DNA from: UBA10649 sp965278965
Lineage (GTDB): Bacteria > Actinomycetota > Actinomycetes > S36-B12
DNA: 64,000 nt
Assembly (NCBI GenBank): GCA_965278965.1
Contig: OZ257127.1
Coordinates: 1,550,001-1,614,000 of the forward strand
Direction: 5' to 3'
In this document: piece by piece, positions 57,917-64,000 of the stretch
Position numbering within the stretch: position 1 is the stretch's first letter
Layout of the letters: each line of letters begins with the position of its first letter
Position numbers and translations under genes: made by a program
Notes under the pieces: model-generated
Told to the model about the DNA's origin: nothing
Databases searched by the model: none
The model's input: the letters and a program-made list of their open reading frames with translations, nothing else

Positions 57917-58261
57917 CTACGCGAGGACAGCGCCCAGCTCGGCCAGCCGTGACGGGACGACGGCGTACCAGGTCCAGTAGCCGCGCTTCTCGCGCGTGAG
58001 GATGCCGGCGTCGACGAGGATCTTCAGGTGGTGCGACACCGTCGCCTGGCTCAGCCCGACGGGATCGGTGAGGTCGCAGACGCAGGCCTCCTGCGCCGGT
58101 ACTGAGCGCAGCAGGGCGAGCAGCTGCAGCCGGGTCGGGTCGGCCACGGCCTTCAGCAGCCGGGCGAGCTCCTCGGCGGCGGGGCGGTCGAGCGGCTCGT
58201 CGAGGCCTGGCGTGCAGCACGACACGTCGGCGTTGACCACCGTGAGCGGGGTGCCGACCAT
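57917..58261 (-). CDS. arsR: ArsR-family arsenic-responsive repressor
   Basis: This 114-residue winged-helix protein has a Cys pair in its N-terminal segment (VSCCTPG) and CVCDL at the start of the DNA-binding helices. These are positions used by As(III)-binding ArsR proteins. LSQATVSHHLKILVDAGIL is the recognition helix. The ATG at 58261 has GGAG upstream. It is divergent from arsI, with an inverted repeat in between, and should release the operon on As(III) binding. Confidence 0.92.
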   Translation of the reverse strand: MVGTPLTVVNADVSCCTPGLDEPLDRPAAEELARLLKAVADPTRLQLLALLRSVPAQEACVCDLTDPVGLSQATVSHHLKILVDAGILTREKRGYWTWYAVVPSRLAELGAVLA

Positions 58262-58270
58262 CGTGCTCCA

Positions 58271-58298
58271 ATCCACATAGACAGGTCTCGATATGGAT
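58271..58298. promoter_or_regulatory. Candidate ArsR operator
   Basis: ATCCACATAGA (58271-58281) and TCGATATGGAT (58288-58298) are inverted repeats that match at 9 of 11 positions around six bases. They lie between the divergent arsR and arsI genes, close to the arsR start. Size and symmetry suit an ArsR dimer. Confidence 0.6.
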
Positions 58299-58339
58299 GC
58301 TAGCGTCCGCATCGATCACCATCGATTCGAAGGGCCACG

Positions 58340-58825
58340 ATGTCACGGATCCAGCTCGCACTCAACGTCTCGGACCTCGACGCCAGCATCGCGTTCTACA
58401 CGACGCTCCTCGGGGTCGGCCCGCACAAGCTCCGACCCGGCTACGCGAACTTCGCCGTTGCGGACCCGCCGCTGAAGCTGGTCCTGTTCGAGGTGCCGGC
58501 GGCCGATCGCGGGACCGGGACCACCGGCGCGCTGAACCACCTCGGCATCGAGGTCTTCGACGCGGACGAGGTCGCCGCGGCGACCGAGCGACTCACCGGC
58601 GCGGGCCTGCCGGCACGGATCGAGGACGCGACGTTGTGCTGCCACGCCGTGCAGGACAAGGTCTGGGCCGACGATCCATCGGGCGCCCCGTGGGAGGTCT
58701 ACGTCGTCACCGACGACGACCCCGACGAGTCAGCGGCGACGCTCGACCTGGCGAGCACGGGGACGTGCTGCGGGGACCAGCCGACGGGGTCGACGTGCTG
58801 CGTGCCGGCGGCCGACTCCGCGTGA
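58340..58825 (+). CDS. arsI: ArsI-type C-As lyase (VOC family)
   Basis: This 161-residue VOC dioxygenase has the ArsI/CadI signature LCCHAVQDKVW with the vicinal Cys100-Cys101 that bind trivalent organoarsenicals. Candidate iron ligands Q5, H67 and E119 lie in the expected positions. ArsI cleaves the carbon-arsenic bond of methylarsenite and related compounds. A Cys-rich tail (GTCCGDQPTGSTCC) adds further thiols. CadI-like cadmium binding is the alternative. The stop codon overlaps the aquaporin start (GTGA). Confidence 0.9.
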   Translation: MSRIQLALNVSDLDASIAFYTTLLGVGPHKLRPGYANFAVADPPLKLVLFEVPAADRGTGTTGALNHLGIEVFDADEVAAATERLTGAGLPARIEDATLCCHAVQDKVWADDPSGAPWEVYVVTDDDPDESAATLDLASTGTCCGDQPTGSTCCVPAADSA

Positions 58826-59544
58826 CCGGGTCGGCCACGCGACGGGTGGCCGGCGAACTGGTCGGGACGGCGACCCTCACCGCGGCGGTCGTGGGCTCCG
58901 GCATCATGGCGACCCGGCTCACGGACGACCTCGCGGTCGCGTTGCTGATCAACGCGGTGGCGACCGTCGCCGCGCTCGGCGTCCTCATCACCGTGATCGG
59001 GCCGGTGTCGGGGGCGCACTTCAACCCGCTCGTCACGGGTGTCGACCTGGTCCGGCGCGACATCGCCGTCGCGGAGGGTCTTGCCTATCTGCTCGCACAG
59101 GTCGCCGGCGCGATCGCGGGGGCCGTCGTTGCCAACCTGATGTTCGGCCTGCCCGCGGTGACGGCGTCCACGCATGCCCGAGACGGCTGGGGGCTGCTGC
59201 TCGGGGAGGTCGTCGCCGCTGCGGGGCTGCTGCTGGCGATCGGCGTCCTGAACCGCACCGGCCGCGGTCACCTCGGCGCCGTCGTCATCCCGGCGTGGAT
59301 CGGTGCCGCCTACTTCTTCACGGCCTCCACGTCGTTCGCCAACCCGGCCGTGACCATCGGCCGGTCGTTCACCGACACGTTCGCCGGCATCGCCCCGGCA
59401 TCCGACGCCGCCTTCATCGGCGCCCAGATCGTCGGCGCCGTGGCTGGCGTCGCCCTGACCGCACTTCTCTACCCCCGGCAGCCCCGCGCGGCCGACTCCC
59501 TCGACCTGCCCGACCCCATCGCTCGCACGCAGTCGCTGTCCTAG
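58822..59544 (+). CDS. Aquaglyceroporin-type MIP channel (AqpS-like)
   Basis: This 240-residue protein has six membrane helices and two MIP half-helices: GAHFNPLVT, with NPL instead of NPA, and SFANPAVTIGR, with the NPA box and pore Arg. Proteins of this type in ars operons (AqpS) let As(III) leave the cell down its gradient after arsenate reduction. The GTG at 58822 overlaps the arsI stop codon, and arsC follows after 11 bases. No ArsB or Acr3 pump lies in the locus. Confidence 0.9.
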   Translation: MTGSATRRVAGELVGTATLTAAVVGSGIMATRLTDDLAVALLINAVATVAALGVLITVIGPVSGAHFNPLVTGVDLVRRDIAVAEGLAYLLAQVAGAIAGAVVANLMFGLPAVTASTHARDGWGLLLGEVVAAAGLLLAIGVLNRTGRGHLGAVVIPAWIGAAYFFTASTSFANPAVTIGRSFTDTFAGIAPASDAAFIGAQIVGAVAGVALTALLYPRQPRAADSLDLPDPIARTQSLS

Positions 59545-59555
59545 GAAGGCCCACG

Positions 59556-60413
59556 ATGACGAAGAAGCCGACCGTCCTGTTCGTCTGCGTCCACAACGCC
59601 GGCCGTTCGCAGATGGCTGCCGGCTATCTGGCCGCCCTCGCCGGCGGCCGGGTGGAGGTCCGTTCGGCCGGCAGCGCGCCGGGGGACGCGCTGAACCCGA
59701 TGGCCGTCGCCGCGATGGCCGAGGTAGGCATCGACATCCGCGACCAGCACCCCAAGATCCTCACGACAGACGCGGTCCGCGCATCCGACGTCGTCGTCAC
59801 GATGGGCTGCGGGGATACCTGCCCGTTCTTCCCCGGCAAGCGCTACGAGGACTGGGTCCTCGACGACCCCGCGGGCCAACCCCTGCCCGTCGTCCGCCTG
59901 ATCCGCAACGCGATCCGCGCCCGGATCGTGAGCCTCCTCGGCGAGGTCGGCGTCCCGGACGTGTCGCCGCAGGGCCTCGCGATCCGCACGGCCGGCCCCG
60001 AGGACGCCACGTTCGTCGCCGGCCTGCTGGCGGGCTACGACCTGCCCGTCGTGGGACGCGATGACGTCACGCATCAGCTCGTCGCCGACGCCGACGGCGT
60101 ACCGATCGGCACGGTCGCGCTCGAGCGCCACGGCTCAGGCGACGACGTCGCCTACCTCCTGCGATCTCTCGCCGTCAGCCCCGACTCCCGGTCGACGGGT
60201 GTCGGGACATCCCTCGTCGAGGCCGCCCTGACGATCGTCGACAGTGCCGACGCCCCCGTCGGCCTGCTCACCGAGACCGCGGCGGACTTCTTCCCCCGGC
60301 TCGGGTTCCACCGGACGACTCGCGACGCGCTACCCGCCGCCCTCGGTGCGTCGCCGGAGCTCCTCGGCGCCTGCCCGGACACCGCGACGGCGATGGTGCG
60401 CCCGCCCCGGTAG
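59556..60413 (+). CDS. arsC: Arsenate reductase (LMW-PTP type) fused to a GNAT domain
   Basis: This is a 285-residue two-domain protein. Residues 1-140 form an LMW-phosphatase-type ArsC with the CX5R loop C11-VHNAG-R17 and resolving Cys85 and Cys89 (MGCGDTCP), suited to thioredoxin or mycoredoxin coupling. Residues 145-285 are a GCN5-type acetyltransferase (LRSLAVSPDSRSTGVGTSLVEAAL, then FFPRLGFHRT). The GNAT part resembles ArsN, which acetylates arsinothricin-like organoarsenicals. One polypeptide would therefore reduce As(V) and acetylate an arsenical (inference). Last gene of the ars operon. Confidence 0.9.
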   Translation: MTKKPTVLFVCVHNAGRSQMAAGYLAALAGGRVEVRSAGSAPGDALNPMAVAAMAEVGIDIRDQHPKILTTDAVRASDVVVTMGCGDTCPFFPGKRYEDWVLDDPAGQPLPVVRLIRNAIRARIVSLLGEVGVPDVSPQGLAIRTAGPEDATFVAGLLAGYDLPVVGRDDVTHQLVADADGVPIGTVALERHGSGDDVAYLLRSLAVSPDSRSTGVGTSLVEAALTIVDSADAPVGLLTETAADFFPRLGFHRTTRDALPAALGASPELLGACPDTATAMVRPPR

Positions 60414-60517
60414 GCCTTCCCGGGGCTCCGACCACAGCCTTCGCCTCGCAGGGAGCTCATAGCCAGCGTTCAGGTTGCCCGAACATCGCTCGAACAGTTC
60501 GCCGCCATGCTCCATCC

Positions 60518-61894
60518 ATGTCGACGATCGCGTCCCGACCGCCGCGCCTCGCCACGCCTCAGGCCACTGCGCCGCGAAGCCGACCCCGCCGGGTCGGCGA
60601 CGTCGCCGCTCTCGTGGCGGGAGTCGGCGCGGGCGTGACGCTGGCGTTCACGGTGCCGGCCCTCGTGGCGATCTCGTGGTCCGCGCCCGGGGCGGTCGCC
60701 TCGGCGATCGGGATCGTGGCGGCGATGCTCGGCACCTACGCCGCGCTGCTGTCCATCCTGCTCATGGCCCGGCTGCCGTTCCTTGAGCACGAGGTCGGCC
60801 AGGACCGTCTCGTCGCATGGCACCGCCTGCTCGGGCCGGCGACACTCATGCTGATCGTCCTTCACGTGGTGCTGACGACCCTGGCCTACGGACAGATGAC
60901 GCAGGTCGGCTGGCTGTCGGAGCTGGTGTCGCTGACCTTCGGCACCGCCTGGATGCTGCCGGCGATGGCCGCGACCCTCCTGATGGTCGGCCTGGGCATC
61001 ATGTCCTGGCGCCGGATCCGCAGCCGCATGCGGTACGAGACCTGGCACGTCGCCCACCTCTACTTCTACCTGGCCGTCGCTCTCGCGTTCGGCCACCAGC
61101 TCGAGTCCGGCTCGGTGTTCGTCGACGCACCCCTCGCCCGCATCTGGTGGATCGGCCTGTACGTGGCGGTCGCCGCGGCCATCCTCGTCTTCCGCGTCGG
61201 TGCGCCGATCCGGCAGTCGCTGCGCCTCGGGCTCCGCGTTCACGCGGTCGAGCGGGCCGACGACGACGCCGTGCACGTCCACCTCACCGGTCGCCACCTC
61301 GACCGGCTGAACGCCGCGGGCGGGCAGTGGTTCTCGTTCCGCTTCGGGACGAGGCGCTGGTGGTGGCAGGGACACCCGTACTCCTTGTCGGCGCGCCCCA
61401 CCTCGTCGTTCATGCGGATCACCGTTCGTGACCTGGGCGACCATTCCCGTGCCCTCGCATCCCTTCGTCCCGGGACCCGGGTCTTCGTCGAGGGGCCGTA
61501 CGGGGCGATGCGCATGGACGTCCGGACCAGCGACCATGTCGTCCTCATCGGAGCAGGTGTCGGCATCACGCCCCTGCGCGCGCTCCTGGACGAGCTGCCG
61601 CGCACCGCGCACGCCGACGTCATCTACCGCGTGTCGGCGTGGCCGGCCCTGCTCGCTGACGAGCTCACCCGCTTCGCCGAGGAGTCCGGCGGCCGCATCC
61701 GGGTCCACGTGCTGCCCGGTACCCGTCGGGAATGGCGGATGACCCCGGCGCTGCTGACGCGGATCGTCCCGGGGGTCCGCCACGCGGACGTGTACTCGTG
61801 CGGGCCGAGCGGGTTCACCGATGACGTCCATCGCGCTGCCCTCGCCGCCGGCGTGAGGCCCGAGGCCCTGCACCACGAGCTGTTCGAGTTCTAA
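60518..61894 (+). CDS. Ferric-reductase-like transmembrane flavoprotein oxidoreductase
   Basis: This 458-residue protein has an N-terminal ferric-reductase-like heme domain with six helices (about residues 25-230). Paired His residues lie in AWHRLLGPATLMLIVLHVVL and ETWHVAHLYFYLAVALAFGHQ. A ferredoxin-reductase-type FAD domain follows (WWWQGHPYSLS), then an NAD(P) domain (LIGAGVGITPLRALL, then YSCGPSGFTDDVH). It would take electrons from cytosolic NAD(P)H across the membrane. It heads an operon with two FMN-binding proteins and ApbE. Confidence 0.92.
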   Translation: MSTIASRPPRLATPQATAPRSRPRRVGDVAALVAGVGAGVTLAFTVPALVAISWSAPGAVASAIGIVAAMLGTYAALLSILLMARLPFLEHEVGQDRLVAWHRLLGPATLMLIVLHVVLTTLAYGQMTQVGWLSELVSLTFGTAWMLPAMAATLLMVGLGIMSWRRIRSRMRYETWHVAHLYFYLAVALAFGHQLESGSVFVDAPLARIWWIGLYVAVAAAILVFRVGAPIRQSLRLGLRVHAVERADDDAVHVHLTGRHLDRLNAAGGQWFSFRFGTRRWWWQGHPYSLSARPTSSFMRITVRDLGDHSRALASLRPGTRVFVEGPYGAMRMDVRTSDHVVLIGAGVGITPLRALLDELPRTAHADVIYRVSAWPALLADELTRFAEESGGRIRVHVLPGTRREWRMTPALLTRIVPGVRHADVYSCGPSGFTDDVHRAALAAGVRPEALHHELFEF

Positions 61895-61906
61895 GGAGAC
61901 AGGCAG

Positions 61907-62392
61907 ATGAAGCGAGCGATCCTCGTCACCGCGGGAACGGTCGCCGGGGCGGTGGCCGTTCTCGGCTACCACCCGGGCAGCCTGTTCCAGGCGAGTGCGG
62001 CAGCCACGACCATCCAGCCCGCTGTGGCGAACGGCACCGGCGCGACGCCCGGACCGGCACCCACGTCCGGCGGGTCCGCATCCAGCGGGGCGGCCACGAG
62101 CGACGCGCCGGCTCCTCAGACGTACACCGGAGACGCCGTCCAGACCCGGTACGGCACGACGCAGGTCAAGATCACGGTCAGCGGCTCGACGATCACCGCG
62201 GTCACCGCGATCGCCGCGCCGGACGGTGATCCGGAGTCGTCGCGGATCAGCGCCCGGGCGATCCCCGAGCTCCAGCAGCAGGCGCTCTCCGCACAGTCTG
62301 CTTCCATCGACGGCGTCTCCGGCGCCTCGTACACGAGCCAAGGCTTCGCGCAGAGTCTTCAGTCGGCGCTCTCCCAGGCCGGTCTCGCGTGA
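61907..62392 (+). CDS. Secreted FMN-binding domain protein (first)
   Basis: This 161-residue protein has an N-terminal signal or membrane anchor (about residues 3-30), a Gly/Ser/Ala-rich linker (31-70) and one FMN-bind domain. The ApbE flavinylation motif DGVSGAS lies at 135-141, so FMN would be attached to Ser141. It lies 12 bases after the reductase gene and overlaps the next gene (ATGA-like GTGA). It would be a mobile flavin carrier outside the membrane that accepts electrons from the reductase. Confidence 0.9.
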   Translation: MKRAILVTAGTVAGAVAVLGYHPGSLFQASAAATTIQPAVANGTGATPGPAPTSGGSASSGAATSDAPAPQTYTGDAVQTRYGTTQVKITVSGSTITAVTAIAAPDGDPESSRISARAIPELQQQALSAQSASIDGVSGASYTSQGFAQSLQSALSQAGLA

Positions 62393-62781
62393 GCGCGCTC
62401 GGCGGACGGTCCCCGCGGCGGGCGGCGGCGGGCGTCACGATCGCGGCCGCTGCGGTGACGGCGGCCACGACGGCCCTGTCCGCGCCCGCCGAGGCGGCGG
62501 CCGCACACATCTATCGCGGCGCCGTGGCGCAGACGCCGTACGGCCCCGTCGCGGTGAAGATCCGTGTCGTCGGCTCGACGGTCACGAGAGTCTCGGTGAC
62601 GTCATTCCCGACCGCGGATCGGCATTCGGCCCAGCTCAGCGCCTACGCGATCCCTCGGCTGCGCCAGCAGGCGCTCGCCGCGCAGGCGGCGTCCATCGCC
62701 GGCGTCTCGGGCGCGTCGTACACGTCGGCGGCCTTCGAGCGGAGCCTGCAGTCAGCGCTGTCGAAGGCGGGGATCTCGTGA
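62389..62781 (+). CDS. Secreted FMN-binding domain protein (second)
   Basis: This 130-residue paralogue of the preceding protein has an Arg-led signal peptide (about residues 8-38) and an FMN-bind domain ending QSALSKAGIS. The motif reads AGVSGAS (104-110): the usual leading Asp is Ala, while Ser110 is kept, so ApbE may modify it poorly or not at all. The GTG at 62389 overlaps the upstream stop codon, and its own stop overlaps apbE (GTGA). Confidence 0.88.
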   Translation: MSALGGRSPRRAAAGVTIAAAAVTAATTALSAPAEAAAAHIYRGAVAQTPYGPVAVKIRVVGSTVTRVSVTSFPTADRHSAQLSAYAIPRLRQQALAAQAASIAGVSGASYTSAAFERSLQSALSKAGIS

Positions 62782-63560
62782 CTTGGCAGCGGTACGTCCA
62801 CCACGAGCACGTGTGGGGCACGGTCGTCACGATCGACCTGCGCGGCCCCACGATCACGGAGCGCGCGGCGCAGCTGGCCTGCGCGGATGCCGCGGGCATG
62901 CTGCACCGCATCGATGCCTGGCTGTCACCGTTCCGGCCGGACTCCGAGGTCAGCGCCATCCGCCGAGGCGACCTCGCGCCCACCGAGGTGTCAGCGCCGG
63001 TCGCCGACGTCCTCGCGGGCTGCGCCGAGGTCACGGCCGCGTCGCGTGGGGCGTTCGACCCGTGGGCCGCTCCGGGCGGGTTCGACCCGAGCGGCTATGT
63101 GAAGGGCTGGGGCGCCGACCGCGCCGCGGAGATCCTCATCGGCCACGGCTTCGCGAACGTGCAGGTGAACGCCGCGGGCGACGTCACGTGCCGGGGCCGA
63201 TCCGGCCCCGAGCGCGACGGCTGGCGCATCGGGATCGCTGATCCGGCCGACCCGACCCGCCTCCTTGGCGCGATCGAGGTCAACGACGCCCACCTGGCGA
63301 CATCCGGAAGCTACGAGCAGGGCGACCACATCGTCGACCCGTCGTCCGGTGGCCGCGCGACGTCCGTCGACTCCGCGACCGTTCTCGCCGCTGACGGCGG
63401 CAGGGCCGATGCCTGGGCGACCGCGCTGGCGGTGCGAGGCCCGGTCGGCCTGCCGATGCTCGCGCGGGCGGGCGGGATGAGCGCGATGGTCGTCAGCGGC
63501 GGCATGGTGTGGACGCGCGGCGAGGCCTTCACCCAGGAGCGGCTCGCGCCGGTCGGCTAG
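62778..63560 (+). CDS. apbE: FAD:protein FMN transferase ApbE
   Basis: This 260-residue ApbE family enzyme transfers FMN from FAD to a Ser/Thr of target proteins. Visible motifs are GTVVTIDL, IDAWLSPFRPDSEVSAIRRGD, FDPSGYVKGWGADRA, VNAAGDVTCRG and the metal-binding SVDSATVLAADGGRADAWATAL. It has no signal peptide and is shorter than lipoprotein ApbEs (about 330 residues), so it probably acts in the cytoplasm before export of its targets. The GTG at 62778 overlaps the upstream stop codon. The two FMN-binding proteins just upstream are its obvious substrates. Confidence 0.92.
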   Translation: MTWQRYVHHEHVWGTVVTIDLRGPTITERAAQLACADAAGMLHRIDAWLSPFRPDSEVSAIRRGDLAPTEVSAPVADVLAGCAEVTAASRGAFDPWAAPGGFDPSGYVKGWGADRAAEILIGHGFANVQVNAAGDVTCRGRSGPERDGWRIGIADPADPTRLLGAIEVNDAHLATSGSYEQGDHIVDPSSGGRATSVDSATVLAADGGRADAWATALAVRGPVGLPMLARAGGMSAMVVSGGMVWTRGEAFTQERLAPVG

Positions 63561-63567
63561 TCGCCCA

Positions 63568-63617
63568 CCTTGAGGTTCGGAGGGCTTCGCAGTGCCGGAA
63601 TCCCTCTGACCCCAAGG
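63568..63617. terminator. Bidirectional terminator after apbE
   Basis: CCTTGAGGTTCGGAGGG (63568-63584) pairs imperfectly with CCCTCTGACCCCAAGG (63602-63617) around a 17-base loop. It lies between the convergent apbE and pentapeptide genes. Confidence 0.55.
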
Positions 63618-63639
63618 TCGGCAGGTCAGCCCTCCTGCG

Positions 63640-64000
63640 CTAGCAGGCAGGATTCGCCAGCGCGCCGCTCGGGCAGGTCGTGTTGCCCCACGTCACGCCG
63701 GTCACGGTGGCCCCCGTCAGGTCGCCTCCCGCGAGTGACGCCCCGAGCAGGGACCCGTACGACAGGTTCGCGCCGGCGAAGCTCACGCCCCGCAGCCCAG
63801 CCGCGTTGAAGAATGCACCGAGCAGGAACGCATCCGAGAACTGGGCGCCGTCGAGGATCGCGCCGTTGAAGGTGGCGCCGTAGGCCATGACACCGGTGAA
63901 GTTCGTACGGATCCCGAACGCCCCGGCGAGATAGGCGTTGTCGAGGTTGACGTTGGTGAGGTTGGCGCCGTTGAGCGTTGCGCCGTAGAGGTCGACGTTG
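63640..64000 (-). CDS. Pentapeptide-repeat protein (partial, 5' end outside the window)
   Basis: At least 120 residues are visible and the frame is open to the window edge, so the start lies beyond 64000. The readable part is almost entirely A-[NDT]-L-x-[GN] pentapeptide repeats (NGANLTNVNLDNAYLAGAF, then GANLSYGSLLGASLAGGDLTGAT). It ends with a Trp/Cys cap, WGNTTCPSGALANPAC, very like the caps of the secreted protein encoded at 39531. A right-handed beta-helix is expected. Whether it is secreted cannot be seen. Confidence 0.85.
   Translation of the reverse strand, partial: NVDLYGATLNGANLTNVNLDNAYLAGAFGIRTNFTGVMAYGATFNGAILDGAQFSDAFLLGAFFNAAGLRGVSFAGANLSYGSLLGASLAGGDLTGATVTGVTWGNTTCPSGALANPAC

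Noticed and set aside
60470..62341. A 623-codon minus-strand frame across the reductase and first FMN-binding gene
   Set aside because: Low-complexity Arg/Gly/Asp/His sequence with no motif, lying opposite two well-supported genes.
1..64000. tRNA, rRNA, prophage or insertion sequence
   Set aside because: No cloverleaf with conserved T-loop, no rRNA stretch, and no integrase, transposase or phage structural gene was recognised on either strand.

Overview
The window is a GC-rich (about 70 percent by eye), gene-dense stretch of an actinobacterial (Actinomycetota) chromosome. The lineage call rests on the GC content, frequent GTG starts, GTGA/ATGA stop-start overlaps, a SigK/RskA pair, an IdeR-type iron box, a 13E12/DUF222 HNH protein, a TIGR03086-type protein and an ArsR/ArsI arsenic locus. 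I cannot name the genus. I see no rRNA or tRNA gene, prophage, insertion sequence or CRISPR array.

Layout. 1-4430: cobalamin riboswitch, class Ia ribonucleotide reductase nrdA-nrdB and a MarR regulator in one overlapping operon. 4521-11229: an HNH protein, a VOC protein, an epimerase, a LacI regulator divergent from a double PQ-loop (SWEET-like) transporter with twin operators, an SLC13/ArsB-type transporter and a DMT exporter. 11239-16320: polyhydroxyalkanoate locus (acyl-CoA ligase, depolymerase, synthase, enoyl-CoA hydratase). 16509-19043: a GAF-GGDEF-EAL phosphodiesterase and a small alarmone-hydrolase-like HD protein. 19093-23127: siderophore ABC importer with IdeR box. 23245-25896: HelD/HelR-like RNA polymerase ATPase under a rifamycin-associated element, divergent from a zinc-ribbon protein. 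25919-29719: SigK regulon (rskA, sigK, fasciclin lipoprotein, molybdopterin oxidoreductase), with the same candidate SigK promoter twice.

29824-37404: arylsulfatase; a UbiA prenyltransferase facing a type III PKS, methyltransferase and FAD enzyme operon that resembles alkylresorcinol/prenylated hydroquinone clusters; an ArsR-SRPBCC-TIGR03086 operon with paired operators. 37445-42527: two large secreted proteins (14-repeat Cys-paired propeller; duplicated pentapeptide protein) whose start codons nearly touch, then two small proteins. 42565-50081: an unusual locus with a FAD/NAD(P) oxidoreductase fused to a TTC38-like TPR domain, a quaternary-amine-type ABC importer with one interrupted permease, a rhodanese and a cysteine dioxygenase. 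This is the best candidate for an undescribed system, probably uptake and oxidation of an organosulfur compound. 50093-56459: diguanylate cyclase, YihY/BrkB membrane protein, ECF42-type sigma factor with two YCII/DGPF proteins, DUF1345 and DUF2236 proteins.

56486-60413: arsenic locus (disulfide oxidoreductase, ArsR, ArsI C-As lyase, aquaglyceroporin, ArsC fused to a GNAT domain) without a pump in view. 60518-63560: a membrane flavocytochrome-like reductase, two FMN-binding proteins and ApbE, which together form a flavin-based extracytosolic electron-transfer chain. The window ends inside a second pentapeptide-repeat gene.
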